A stretch of 6,598 nucleotides of DNA from JACDAN01 sp035711385 (GCA_035711385.1 DASTCG010000082.1:1-6598), one strand, 5' to 3'. Counted from the first letter of the stretch, positions 1 to 5,652 are shown. The notes: generated from the sequence alone by a model not told the origin. Numbers and translations: made by a program.

Positions 1-356
1 CGGACCGGACGGACGCGTCCGTCGAGCGCGAGCTCGCCGATCGCCGCGTGCCCGGCCAGACGGTCGGAGGGGAACTGGCGCGAGGCGGCGAGGATGGCGA
101 GCGCGATCGGCAGGTCGAAACCGGATCCCTCCTTCCGCAGACCCGCGGGAGCGAGGTTGACGGTGATCCGGCGCGACGGCCACTCGAGCTCGGCCGAAGC
201 GATGCCGCTGCGAACACGGTGTTTCGCCTCCTGACAGGCGCGGTCGGCCAGCCCGACGATTGCCAGACCTGGCACGCCGTTCTGCAAGTGGGCCTCCACC
301 TCCACCTTGCGAGCGTCCAGCCCTACGAGCGCATGGGTAACCGTCCGTCCGAGCAC
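1..356 (-). CDS. comM: ComM/YifB family Mg-chelatase-like AAA+ ATPase, N-terminal part (runs off left edge)
   Basis: The 118 residues visible form the N-terminal domain of the ComM (YifB) family. In naturally transformable bacteria this hexameric helicase-like protein promotes branch migration during integration of incoming DNA. Family signatures read in order: ALVGLDARKVEVE (9-21), NGVPGLAIVGLAD (26-38), RRITVNLAPAGLRKEG (62-77), FDLPIAL (80-86) and GELALDGRVRPV (107-118). The Walker A/B AAA+ core lies beyond the left edge. I chose the GTG at 354-356 because MLGRTVTHALVGL matches the usual family N-terminus. An in-frame GTG at 384-386 would add 10 residues. Neither start has a clear Shine-Dalgarno. 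It follows the methyltransferase by 66 bp (36 bp with the longer start) and is probably in the same transcript. The family call is secure; a role in competence here is inferred. Confidence 0.93.
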   Translation of the reverse strand, partial: MLGRTVTHALVGLDARKVEVEAHLQNGVPGLAIVGLADRACQEAKHRVRSGIASAELEWPSRRITVNLAPAGLRKEGSGFDLPIALAILAASRQFPSDRLAGHAAIGELALDGRVRPV

Positions 357-422
357 ACCGACCGACGGTACGGCTCGAGGACGCACGTGTCTGTCACGGC
401 TTGGCGCCGAAAACGCGCCGGA

Positions 423-1532
423 TCAGCGGGCGACGAGGATGTCCTCGAAGAACTCGCCCGCCCGCCGCCCGGTTCGGCGGTTGACGTGTCGCCGGAGGCG
501 TTCCTCCAGCCGCAGGCCCGCCCGCTCGAGGATCTCCGGGTAGAGGTCGCGGCGGTCGTTCACGACGATCACGACAGGTGCCCGGGCGCGGAGCGAGGCC
601 CTCGCATGCTTGAGGACGGCGGCGACGCCTTCGACGTACGCACGAAGCGACGCGGTGCTCGTGCCGCGGGCCGCCGCGCCGAGCTCCAGCTCCCGGCGGT
701 CGTCGAGCGCGAGGAGCTCGTAGGCGTACCGGTGCTGCTCGTGGTAGTCGATCAGCCCCGGGTACGGAGGTGAGGTGAGCAGGCCGTCGAAGCGTCCGCC
801 GTATCCGACGTGGCGTGCGTCTTCGTGGAGGACCTCGGCCTCCCGCACGCGCGAGCGCACGCGGGAGAACTCCTTGATTCGCGCCAGAGTGTCCAGCGTA
901 TAGCGCCGCAAGAAATGCTCGGCACGCTCGACCGGGCGGCAGACGCGGCGGTGCTTGTGGCACCAGTACGGCTCGAGCTGCGGCGCGCGCGGAAAGTCCA
1001 GGTCGAAATGCGTCGTGCGCCGGGCGGAGCGAGCCGCGCGGGCGAGGATCACCCGCAGGACATCGCCGTGCTCGTACCCCCCGATCAGCTCGTGGAACGC
1101 GAGGAGCTCGATCCCGGCCTGCGGCGCGTACCACTCGGCCGCATAACCGGTCGCGGCCGGTCCGCCGTCGAGCTCTCCCACCCGACCGACGACGTCCCGG
1201 AGCTCGGACTCGAGCGCGAAGAGGTCGTAGCGCCGCGTCTTCACGGACATGAGCAGGCAGTTGAAGGCGGCGATGTCCACGCCCACCGCGTCGCGGCCGC
1301 TCTCGAGCGACTGGACGAGCGTCGTCCCGGACCCGGCGAAGGGATCCAGCACGCGGCCACCGCGCGGCACGTACCGCGCGAGCAGCGCCTCCACGAGCTG
1401 CGGGATGAACTTGCCGAGGTAGGGGTGGAGGCGATGGACGTGCTTCGTGCGCTCGCGCTCGGGAAGCTCGCGCTCGGACCAGGAGAGCTCGAGGTCGATC
1501 TCGGCGTAGAGGGCGTCCTGCGTGGGAGCCAC
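423..1532 (-). CDS. Solitary DNA methyltransferase (SPPY type, probably N4-cytosine or N6-adenine)
   Basis: This is an S-adenosylmethionine-dependent amino-methyltransferase of about 369 residues. Numbered from the GTG at 1530-1532, a motif X-like HRLHPYLGKF lies at 33-42 and the SAM-binding motif I DPFAGSGTT at 63-71. A motif II acid follows in GVDI (84-87), and the catalytic motif IV TSPPY is at 253-257. The C-terminus has VVIVVNDRR (320-328) and EFFEDILVAR. Motif I precedes motif IV with about 180 residues between them, which could hold target recognition (alpha-class order). That stretch includes WCHKHRRVC (190-198). SPPY usually indicates N4-cytosine, but the target base cannot be read from the sequence. 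The GTG start has GAGG six bases upstream (1539-1542); a TTG at 1536-1538 abuts the GAGG and is less likely. No restriction enzyme is visible beside it. It sits 33 bp after yraN and before comM, a place usually without a methylase. A Trm11-type RNA methylase is less likely because no THUMP-like region is seen. Confidence 0.88.
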   Translation of the reverse strand: MAPTQDALYAEIDLELSWSERELPERERTKHVHRLHPYLGKFIPQLVEALLARYVPRGGRVLDPFAGSGTTLVQSLESGRDAVGVDIAAFNCLLMSVKTRRYDLFALESELRDVVGRVGELDGGPAATGYAAEWYAPQAGIELLAFHELIGGYEHGDVLRVILARAARSARRTTHFDLDFPRAPQLEPYWCHKHRRVCRPVERAEHFLRRYTLDTLARIKEFSRVRSRVREAEVLHEDARHVGYGGRFDGLLTSPPYPGLIDYHEQHRYAYELLALDDRRELELGAAARGTSTASLRAYVEGVAAVLKHARASLRARAPVVIVVNDRRDLYPEILERAGLRLEERLRRHVNRRTGRRAGEFFEDILVAR

Positions 1533-1565
1533 GAGCAACCTCGTTCGCCAGAGGCCCGAGGAGTC

Positions 1566-1901
1566 CTAGAACGCGCCGGCCAGCCGCCGCACCCCTCGGG
1601 GCGTCACCTCGACGACGTCGAAGCTCACCTCCCACTCCGCCGCCTCGGGGTGCTCGGCGAGCCAGGCCTCCGCCGCCCGCCGCAGCCGCTCCTGCTTCGC
1701 CGGCCCGACCATCTCCCCGGGCGCGCCGTAGCCCTTGCCGAGCTTGGCCTTCACCTCGCAGAACACGAGGCGGCGGCCGCGCCGAAGCACGAGGTCGACC
1801 TCCACCCCGCCCGGACGCACGTTGGCGCCGAGCAGACGGTAGCCGCGCACGAGGTAGTACAGGCGCGCCCGCCGCTCGGCCCGCGCGCCGGTCCGGTTCA
1901 C
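1566..1901 (-). CDS. YraN family (UPF0102) endonuclease-fold protein
   Basis: This 111-residue protein belongs to the YraN/UPF0102 family, which has a restriction-endonuclease-like fold and a poorly defined role. The family is commonly found beside rnhB and comM. The nuclease-like core is visible: GGVEVDLVL (31-39) supplies E34 and D36, and LVFCEVKAK (45-53) supplies E49 and K51. It is followed by YGAPGEMVGPAKQERLRRAA (58-77) and the closing strand FDVVEV (94-99). The usual N-terminal GExxA helix is partly degenerate here (GARAERRARLYYLVRGYRLL). The GTG start at 1899-1901 overlaps the rnhB stop as GTGA, so translation is probably coupled to rnhB. A GGAGG lies only one base upstream, closer than normal spacing. 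Length is typical for the family. Nuclease activity has not been assumed. Confidence 0.92.
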   Translation of the reverse strand: MNRTGARAERRARLYYLVRGYRLLGANVRPGGVEVDLVLRRGRRLVFCEVKAKLGKGYGAPGEMVGPAKQERLRRAAEAWLAEHPEAAEWEVSFDVVEVTPRGVRRLAGAF

Positions 1902-2521
1902 TCCTCCAGCTCGAGCCTGGCCGCGAGCTCCTCCTCCGAGAGGTAGCACAGGGCCTGGAACGACCGCCGGTGGATCTCCGACGGCCCCCGCTCCCGCACG
2001 ACGGACGAGTGCCGCGGCGTGATGTAGCCGACGTGCGACGAGAACCCGTAGGCGGGGAACAGCGCGTCCATGCGGCGCATCGCGCGGTCCCGAACCACCT
2101 TCGCCACGATCGACGCGGCCGCGATCGCGGCCGACCGCTCGTCGCCGTCCACGACGGCCGTGTGCGGCGGCGCGGACGGCCCCAGCCGGAATCCGTCGAC
2201 CAGACAGACCTCCGCCGGCGGGCACAGAGCCCGCAGGCACGACCGCATGCCCTCGAGGTTCGAGCGGTGCAGGCCGTTGCGGTCGATCTCGCTCGACGAG
2301 ATCACGCGCACCGTGAAAGCCGTCGCGCAGCCGACGACGCCGTGGAACAGCCTCTCGCGCTCCTCGGCGGTCAGTTGCTTGGAGTCGTTGAGCCCCGCGA
2401 GCGGGCGCACTCGGTGGTCGCGCAGGCAGTCGTAGTCGAAGAGCACGCCGGCGACGACGAGCGGCCCCGCGAGCGACCCGCGGCCCGCCTCGTCGACGCC
2501 CGCGACGAACCGCCGCCCCAA
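1898..2521 (-). CDS. rnhB: Ribonuclease HII
   Basis: RNase HII cleaves the RNA strand of RNA-DNA hybrids and starts removal of single ribonucleotides from DNA. Numbered from the TTG at 2519-2521 (207 residues), the four catalytic acids are D10 and E11 in GVDEAGRG (8-15), D109 in LVDGF (107-111) and D127 in VDGDERSAA. Also present are LNDSKQLT (44-51), the helix AAASIVAKVVRDRAM (134-148), and YGFSSHVGYITPRH (158-171) with a downstream HRRSF. TTG is the only start that avoids overlapping rplS, and it lies 25 bp after the rplS stop. The start is doubtful: the codons just upstream read RRLLEFDRR, which resembles the N-terminal helix of many RNase HII proteins. Reaching a conventional start in that direction means GTG 2680 or ATG 2704, both deep inside rplS. 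The 3' end overlaps yraN by 4 bp. Function is certain; the start is not. Confidence 0.93.
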   Translation of the reverse strand: MGRRFVAGVDEAGRGSLAGPLVVAGVLFDYDCLRDHRVRPLAGLNDSKQLTAEERERLFHGVVGCATAFTVRVISSSEIDRNGLHRSNLEGMRSCLRALCPPAEVCLVDGFRLGPSAPPHTAVVDGDERSAAIAAASIVAKVVRDRAMRRMDALFPAYGFSSHVGYITPRHSSVVRERGPSEIHRRSFQALCYLSEEELAARLELEE

Positions 2522-2546
2522 GCGGCGGTCGAACTCGAGGAGGCGC

Positions 2547-3047
2547 CTACCCCTCTTCTGCGACTTCCGGCTCGGGCTGCTCGTCCCGTTGCTCGGCGAG
2601 CTGCTCGGCCTCTGGCTCCGCGGCCGCTTCCGGGCCGGAATCCTCAGCGGCAGGCTGCTCGGCGGCGACGGCTGCGGCACCGGCCGAGGATAGCCTCTGC
2701 CCATCACGGCGCTCGCGGACGCGCGCCTTCTTCCCCACTTTCCCGCGCAAGTAGTAGAGCTTCGCGCGGTTCACGTCGCCGATGGCCGCCACCTCGATCT
2801 TCTCGATCTTGGGCGAGTGCAGCGGGAACGTCCGCTCGACGCCCACGCCGAAGGACTGCTTGCGGACCGTGAACGTCTCGCGGACGCCGGAGCCCTGGCG
2901 CTTGATGACGATGCCCTCGAAGACCTGGATGCGGCGGCGCTGACCCTCGATCACCTGGAAGTGCACGCGGACGGTGTCGCCCGCCTTGAACTCGGGCCGG
3001 TCGGCGCGCAGCTGCTTGCGCTCGAGTGTCTCGATGGGGTTTGGCAT
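2547..3047 (-). CDS. rplS: 50S ribosomal protein L19 with a long acidic C-terminal tail
   Basis: L19 lies at the 30S-50S interface. Residues 1-115 are a complete, ordinary L19: PEFKAGDTVRVHF (18-30), EGQRRRIQVFEGIVI (34-48), GVRETFTVRKQSFGVGVERTFP (54-75), IEKIEV (81-86) and AKLYYLRGKVGKKARVRER (95-113). The ATG at 3045-3047 opens MPNPIETLER; I see no strong Shine-Dalgarno in front of it. The protein is 166 residues, against about 115-120 in most bacteria. The extra part (about 117-166) is rich in Ala, Glu, Gln and Pro, looks disordered, and has strong net negative charge. It sits 35 bp after the second lepB and just before rnhB. In many bacteria rplS directly follows trmD; here two lepB genes lie between them. 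Confidence 0.96.
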   Translation of the reverse strand: MPNPIETLERKQLRADRPEFKAGDTVRVHFQVIEGQRRRIQVFEGIVIKRQGSGVRETFTVRKQSFGVGVERTFPLHSPKIEKIEVAAIGDVNRAKLYYLRGKVGKKARVRERRDGQRLSSAGAAAVAAEQPAAEDSGPEAAAEPEAEQLAEQRDEQPEPEVAEEG

Positions 3048-3082
3048 GGCGGAGGGACGGGCGGCTGCCCGACCGCGGGATG

Positions 3083-3682
3083 CTAGCGGAAGCCGATTCG
3101 CCTCGGCGGGAAATAGACGGCGAAGACCTTGCCGATCAGGTTCCGGCGAGGCAGCGTGCCCCAGACACGGGAGTCGCAGGAGGCGCTGCGGTTGTCGCCC
3201 ATGACGAAGTACTGGTGCGGCGGAATCCGCCTCGGCTCCAGCGTGTCGCCCGCGCGGCGCGTGTCGGGGACGTACGGCTCCTGCAGCCGCTTGCCGTCGA
3301 TGAACACGTAGCCGCCCCGCATCTCCCACGTCTCACCCGGCAGCCCGACGATCCGCTTCACGAAGGTGCCGCCCGCGCCGCAGTCCTGCCGAGCGCGCTC
3401 GGGCGTGTGGAAGACGACGACGTCGCCGCGCGCCGGATCCGTGAAGTGGTAGATGAACCGGTTCGCGAGCACCCGGTCGGAGAAGCGGGCCGTGCAGCCG
3501 AGCCCCGCGCCCGCGCAGTGCAGCGTCGGCTCCATCGAGGACGACGGGATCCGGTACGGGTTCACGACCCACGCCTTGATCGCCAGCACGATCGCGACCG
3601 CCCCGGCGATCGTGACCACCCAGTCGATCGCGACCCTCCACGGCTGCGGGAGCCGGTGCGTGAGACGGTCGAGCGGATGCAT
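3083..3682 (-). CDS. lepB: Type I signal peptidase, second tandem copy
   Basis: This membrane-bound serine/lysine protease removes signal peptides from exported proteins. The 199-residue protein has a short cytoplasmic N-terminus and one membrane segment (about 18-38), followed by an extracytoplasmic domain. SSSMEPTL (47-54) contains the catalytic serine S49. DRVLANRF (69-76) is the box C equivalent, FVKRIVGLPGE (107-117) contains the general-base lysine K109, and MGDNRSASCDSR (161-172) is box E. Cysteines at 56 and 63, in a short insert after the serine box, and at 101 and 169 are shared with the neighbouring copy; disulphides are possible outside the membrane. The ATG at 3680-3682 shares one base with the TAA of the upstream copy (TAATG), so translation is likely coupled. 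All catalytic residues are intact, so both copies are probably active. Confidence 0.96.
   Translation of the reverse strand: MHPLDRLTHRLPQPWRVAIDWVVTIAGAVAIVLAIKAWVVNPYRIPSSSMEPTLHCAGAGLGCTARFSDRVLANRFIYHFTDPARGDVVVFHTPERARQDCGAGGTFVKRIVGLPGETWEMRGGYVFIDGKRLQEPYVPDTRRAGDTLEPRRIPPHQYFVMGDNRSASCDSRVWGTLPRRNLIGKVFAVYFPPRRIGFR
3546..3601. repeat. 56-nt direct repeat, copy in the second lepB
   Basis: This block is identical base for base to 4145-4200 (offset 599). It encodes the end of the membrane segment and the region up to the catalytic-serine box. The next stretch, 3605 to about 3638, is again nearly identical. It reflects duplication or gene conversion between the tandem lepB genes, not a mobile element. 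Confidence 0.85.
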
Positions 3683-4284
3683 TACGGCAGGCCGATGCGG
3701 CGGGGCGGGAAGTAGATCGCGAACACCTTGCCGATCAGGTTCTCGCGGTCGAGCGGCCCCCAGACGCGCGAGTCGCACGACTGCGCCCGGTTGTCGCCCA
3801 TCACGAAGTAGTGGTTCCCGGGGATCTTCTCCGGAGGTCTCGTGTCCACATCTCTCCGGTCGGGCTTGACGTACGGCTCCTTGAGCCGCTTGCCGTTGAT
3901 GAACACGTAGCCGTTCCGCATCTCCCAGGTCTCACCCGGCAGCGCGATGATCCGCTTCACGAACGTTCCTCCGGCGCCGCAGTCCTTGCGGGCCTGCGGC
4001 GGGGTCTCGAAGACGACGATGTCGCCGCGCTTCGGATCGGTGACGTGGTAGATGAACCGGTTCGCCAGGACGCGGTCGGAGAAACGGGAAGTGCAGCCGA
4101 GGCCCGAGCCGGCGCAGTGCAGCGTCGGCTCCATCGACGACGAGGGGATCCGGTACGGGTTCACGACCCACGCCTTGATCGCCAGCACGATCGCGACCGC
4201 GCCGACGATCGTGACCACCCAGTCGATCGCGACCCTCCAGGGCCGCGGCAGGCGCTGGGTGAGACGGTCGACCGGGTTCCTCAT
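3682..4284 (-). CDS. lepB: Type I signal peptidase, first tandem copy
   Basis: This is a 200-residue signal peptidase I, about 80% identical by eye to the gene that follows it. A membrane segment spans about 19-39. SSSMEPTL (48-55) holds catalytic S50, DRVLANRF is at 70-77, FVKRIIALPGE (108-118) holds K110, and MGDNRAQSCDSR (162-173) is the GDNR box. Cysteines C57, C64, C102 and C170 match those of the second copy. The largest divergence between copies is the exposed stretch at about 140-157; the membrane and serine-box region is almost the same. The ATG at 4282-4284 overlaps the trmD stop as ATGA, indicating translational coupling. Streptomyces is known to carry four adjacent signal peptidases (sipW, X, Y, Z) in the equivalent cluster, so multiple copies have precedent. 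A division of substrates between the two is inference. Confidence 0.96.
   Translation of the reverse strand: MRNPVDRLTQRLPRPWRVAIDWVVTIVGAVAIVLAIKAWVVNPYRIPSSSMEPTLHCAGSGLGCTSRFSDRVLANRFIYHVTDPKRGDIVVFETPPQARKDCGAGGTFVKRIIALPGETWEMRNGYVFINGKRLKEPYVKPDRRDVDTRPPEKIPGNHYFVMGDNRAQSCDSRVWGPLDRENLIGKVFAIYFPPRRIGLP
4145..4200. repeat. 56-nt direct repeat, copy in the first lepB
   Basis: This is the partner of 3546-3601. Even synonymous positions are unchanged, whereas the 3' halves of the two genes differ at many sites. Confidence 0.85.
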
Positions 4285-4943
4285 CGCCGCTGCGCCGTCC
4301 GGAGGACGCTCTGCTCCCGGCGCCACTCGGCGATCCGTCCGTGGTCGCCCGAGAGCAGGACCTCCGGGACCGCCCAGCCCCGGAACTCGGCCGGTCGGGT
4401 GTAGTGGGGGTACTCGAGCCCGCCCTCGAGGCCGGCCGAGAAGCTCTCCTCGGAGCCGGAGCCCTCGCTCAGCGCCCCCGGCAGCCGTCGCGCCACGGCG
4501 TCGGCGACGACCATCGCCGGCAGCTCGCCTCCGGAGAGGACGTAGGGCCCGATCGAGATCGCGTCGCTTGCCAGGTTCGCGAGGATCCGCTCGTCGAAGC
4601 CCTCGAAGCGCGCCGAGAGCAGCGTGAGCTGCTCCTCGGCTGCAAGCTCGTCGACGACCCCCTGGTCGAGCTGCCGGCCCTGCGGCGTCAGCGCGACCAC
4701 CCGGTGCTCGGGGAGGCCGCCGTAGACGCCTTCGAGCGCAGCCGCGACCACGTCGATGCGGAGCACCATGCCCGGCCCTCCGCCGTACGGCTCGTCGTCG
4801 ACCTCTCCGCCCGGGAGCGGCGTCCAGTCGCGGTAGTTGAAGAGCCGAAGCTCCAGCTCGCCGCCGAGGACAGAGGCGACCGGTCGTTGTTCGGAGACGG
4901 CAGCGAAGACATGGGGGACGAGCGTGAAGACGTCGAGGCGCAG
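4281..4943 (-). CDS. trmD: tRNA (guanine37-N1)-methyltransferase, apparent CTG start
   Basis: TrmD uses SAM to make m1G37 next to the anticodon, which prevents frameshifting. It is a knotted SPOUT dimer. Numbered from CTG 4941-4943 the protein has 220 residues. RLDVFTLVP (2-10) is the standard N-terminus. It is followed by VDDEPYGGGPGMVL (48-61), LTPQGRQL (85-92), FEGFDERI (113-120), the knot segment SIGPYVLSGGELPAM (130-144), and EYPHYTRPAEFRGW (177-190) with VLLSGDHGRIAEWR. No ATG, GTG or TTG occurs in this frame between the rimM stop and an internal ATG at 4769. Starting at 4769 would remove the PYGGGPG region, so CTG is the best start. The frame is also continuous with rimM across its TAA. 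The usual CGRYEG is SARFEG here (110-115). The C-terminus stops soon after the EWRREQ helix, about 30 residues short of the E. coli protein. The stop overlaps the first lepB. Confidence 0.93.
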   Translation of the reverse strand: MRLDVFTLVPHVFAAVSEQRPVASVLGGELELRLFNYRDWTPLPGGEVDDEPYGGGPGMVLRIDVVAAALEGVYGGLPEHRVVALTPQGRQLDQGVVDELAAEEQLTLLSARFEGFDERILANLASDAISIGPYVLSGGELPAMVVADAVARRLPGALSEGSGSEESFSAGLEGGLEYPHYTRPAEFRGWAVPEVLLSGDHGRIAEWRREQSVLRTAQRR

Positions 4944-4955
4944 GGCTTCGTGAGG

Positions 4956-5423
4956 TTAGTTGTCAGGCGCGAATCCCCGCGCAACCAGGATTCGGCGCCC
5001 GTCGAGGTCGACCTGCCGGACGCAGGCCTCGACGAGCGGCAGCAGGATAGCCGTGTCGAGCTCCAGCGCGTCGTTGGCGGGTGCGGGGACCACGTCCGTC
5101 ACCACGCCCAGGCGCCGCCCGCCCTCCTCCTCGACCTCGAGGCCGACGAGCTGGAAGACGTAGTACTCGCCGGGCCCTGGAGCCGGAAGCTCGGAGCGCG
5201 GGACCTCGAGCGGAGTGCCGCGCGGGACCGGTCTGTCGAGGCGGATCACGAGCCGGCCGCCCGGCCGCTTCCGCTCCTCGACCCGTACCTCCTCGCCGCC
5301 GGCACGTAGGACGGCACCCGGCTCGAAGCGCTTCGGGTCGTCGCTCGCCTTCTCGACGACGAACGACCCGTCGAGCCCGTGGGGCTTCCCCACCCTGCCT
5401 ACGGTGACGAATTGCCTAGTCAG
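4956..5423 (-). CDS. rimM: Ribosome maturation factor RimM, apparent CTG start
   Basis: RimM binds S19 and assists maturation of the 30S head. The N-terminal RimM domain begins FVTVGRVGKPHGLDGSF (5-21). A PRC-barrel domain follows from GEYYVFQLVGLEVE (85-98) through LGVVTDVV (105-112) and ILLPLVEACVRQVDL (126-140) to the end at 155. The only conventional start nearby is GTG 5391-5393, inside VGRVGKPHG. Using it would delete the first beta strand of the domain. The CTG at 5421-5423 gives MTRQFVTVGRVGKPHG, an ordinary RimM N-terminus, and overlaps the khpA stop by 8 bp. No clear Shine-Dalgarno precedes it, so reinitiation after khpA is plausible. A cautious annotation would use 5393 (145 residues). 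The family call is firm; the start is inference. Confidence 0.92.
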   Translation of the reverse strand: MTRQFVTVGRVGKPHGLDGSFVVEKASDDPKRFEPGAVLRAGGEEVRVEERKRPGGRLVIRLDRPVPRGTPLEVPRSELPAPGPGEYYVFQLVGLEVEEEGGRRLGVVTDVVPAPANDALELDTAILLPLVEACVRQVDLDGRRILVARGFAPDN

Positions 5424-5646
5424 CGATCTCGAGGACGACTCGCCGCCGCTCGCGCGCCCCGCCGGCTCGCACGATCGCCCGCAGCGCCCGCGCGATGCGC
5501 CCCTGGCGTCCGATCACCTTGCCGACGTCGTCCTTGGCGACATGGAGCCGAAGGACGAGCGCGTCCTCGCCCTCCACCTCCTCGACCCGGACGGCGTCGG
5601 GGTCGTCCACGAGCTGGCGGGCGAGATACGCCAAGAGCTCAGCCAT
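5416..5646 (-). CDS. khpA: KhpA-type KH-domain RNA-binding protein
   Basis: This 76-residue single-KH protein is of the kind usually found between rpsP and rimM (YlqC/KhpA). In Gram-positive bacteria KhpA can pair with KhpB and binds RNA, affecting cell-division genes. The RNA-contacting GxxG loop is GRQG (46-49) within VGKVIGRQGRIARALRAIV (41-59), followed by the strand RRVVLEIAD. The N-terminal helix (MAELLAYLARQLVDDPDAV) is typical. The ATG at 5644-5646 has GAGGAG six bases upstream. The gene follows rpsP after a 150-bp gap full of hairpins, so it may be expressed separately from rpsP. Its 3' end overlaps the proposed rimM CTG start. Length is normal for the family. Confidence 0.95.
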   Translation of the reverse strand: MAELLAYLARQLVDDPDAVRVEEVEGEDALVLRLHVAKDDVGKVIGRQGRIARALRAIVRAGGARERRRVVLEIAD

Positions 5647-5652
5647 CGCGGG

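Noticed and set aside
403..419. Small stem GGCGC/GCGCC around an AT-rich loop just after the methyltransferase stop
   Set aside because: It is only 5 bp, has no T-run after it on the minus strand, and such stems are frequent by chance at this GC content.
48..773. Long plus-strand open frames (also around 810-1946, 1970-2872, 3026-3715 and 4341-5309)
   Set aside because: They are antisense to well-identified minus-strand genes, rich in Arg/Pro/Ala, without recognisable motifs. They arise because stop codons are rare in GC-rich DNA.
394..1635. 413-codon minus-strand frame overlapping the methyltransferase
   Set aside because: It reads as Arg/Ala/Pro-rich sequence out of phase with the methylase motifs, so it is a shadow frame.
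3546..4200. Possible mobile-element or CRISPR repeats from the 56-nt identical blocks
   Set aside because: The blocks lie at the same codons of two paralogous genes and have no spacer array or terminal inverted repeats.
4769..4769. Internal ATG as the true trmD start
   Set aside because: It would remove the N-terminal 58 residues including the conserved VDDEPYGGGPG segment, which is clearly encoded upstream in the same frame.
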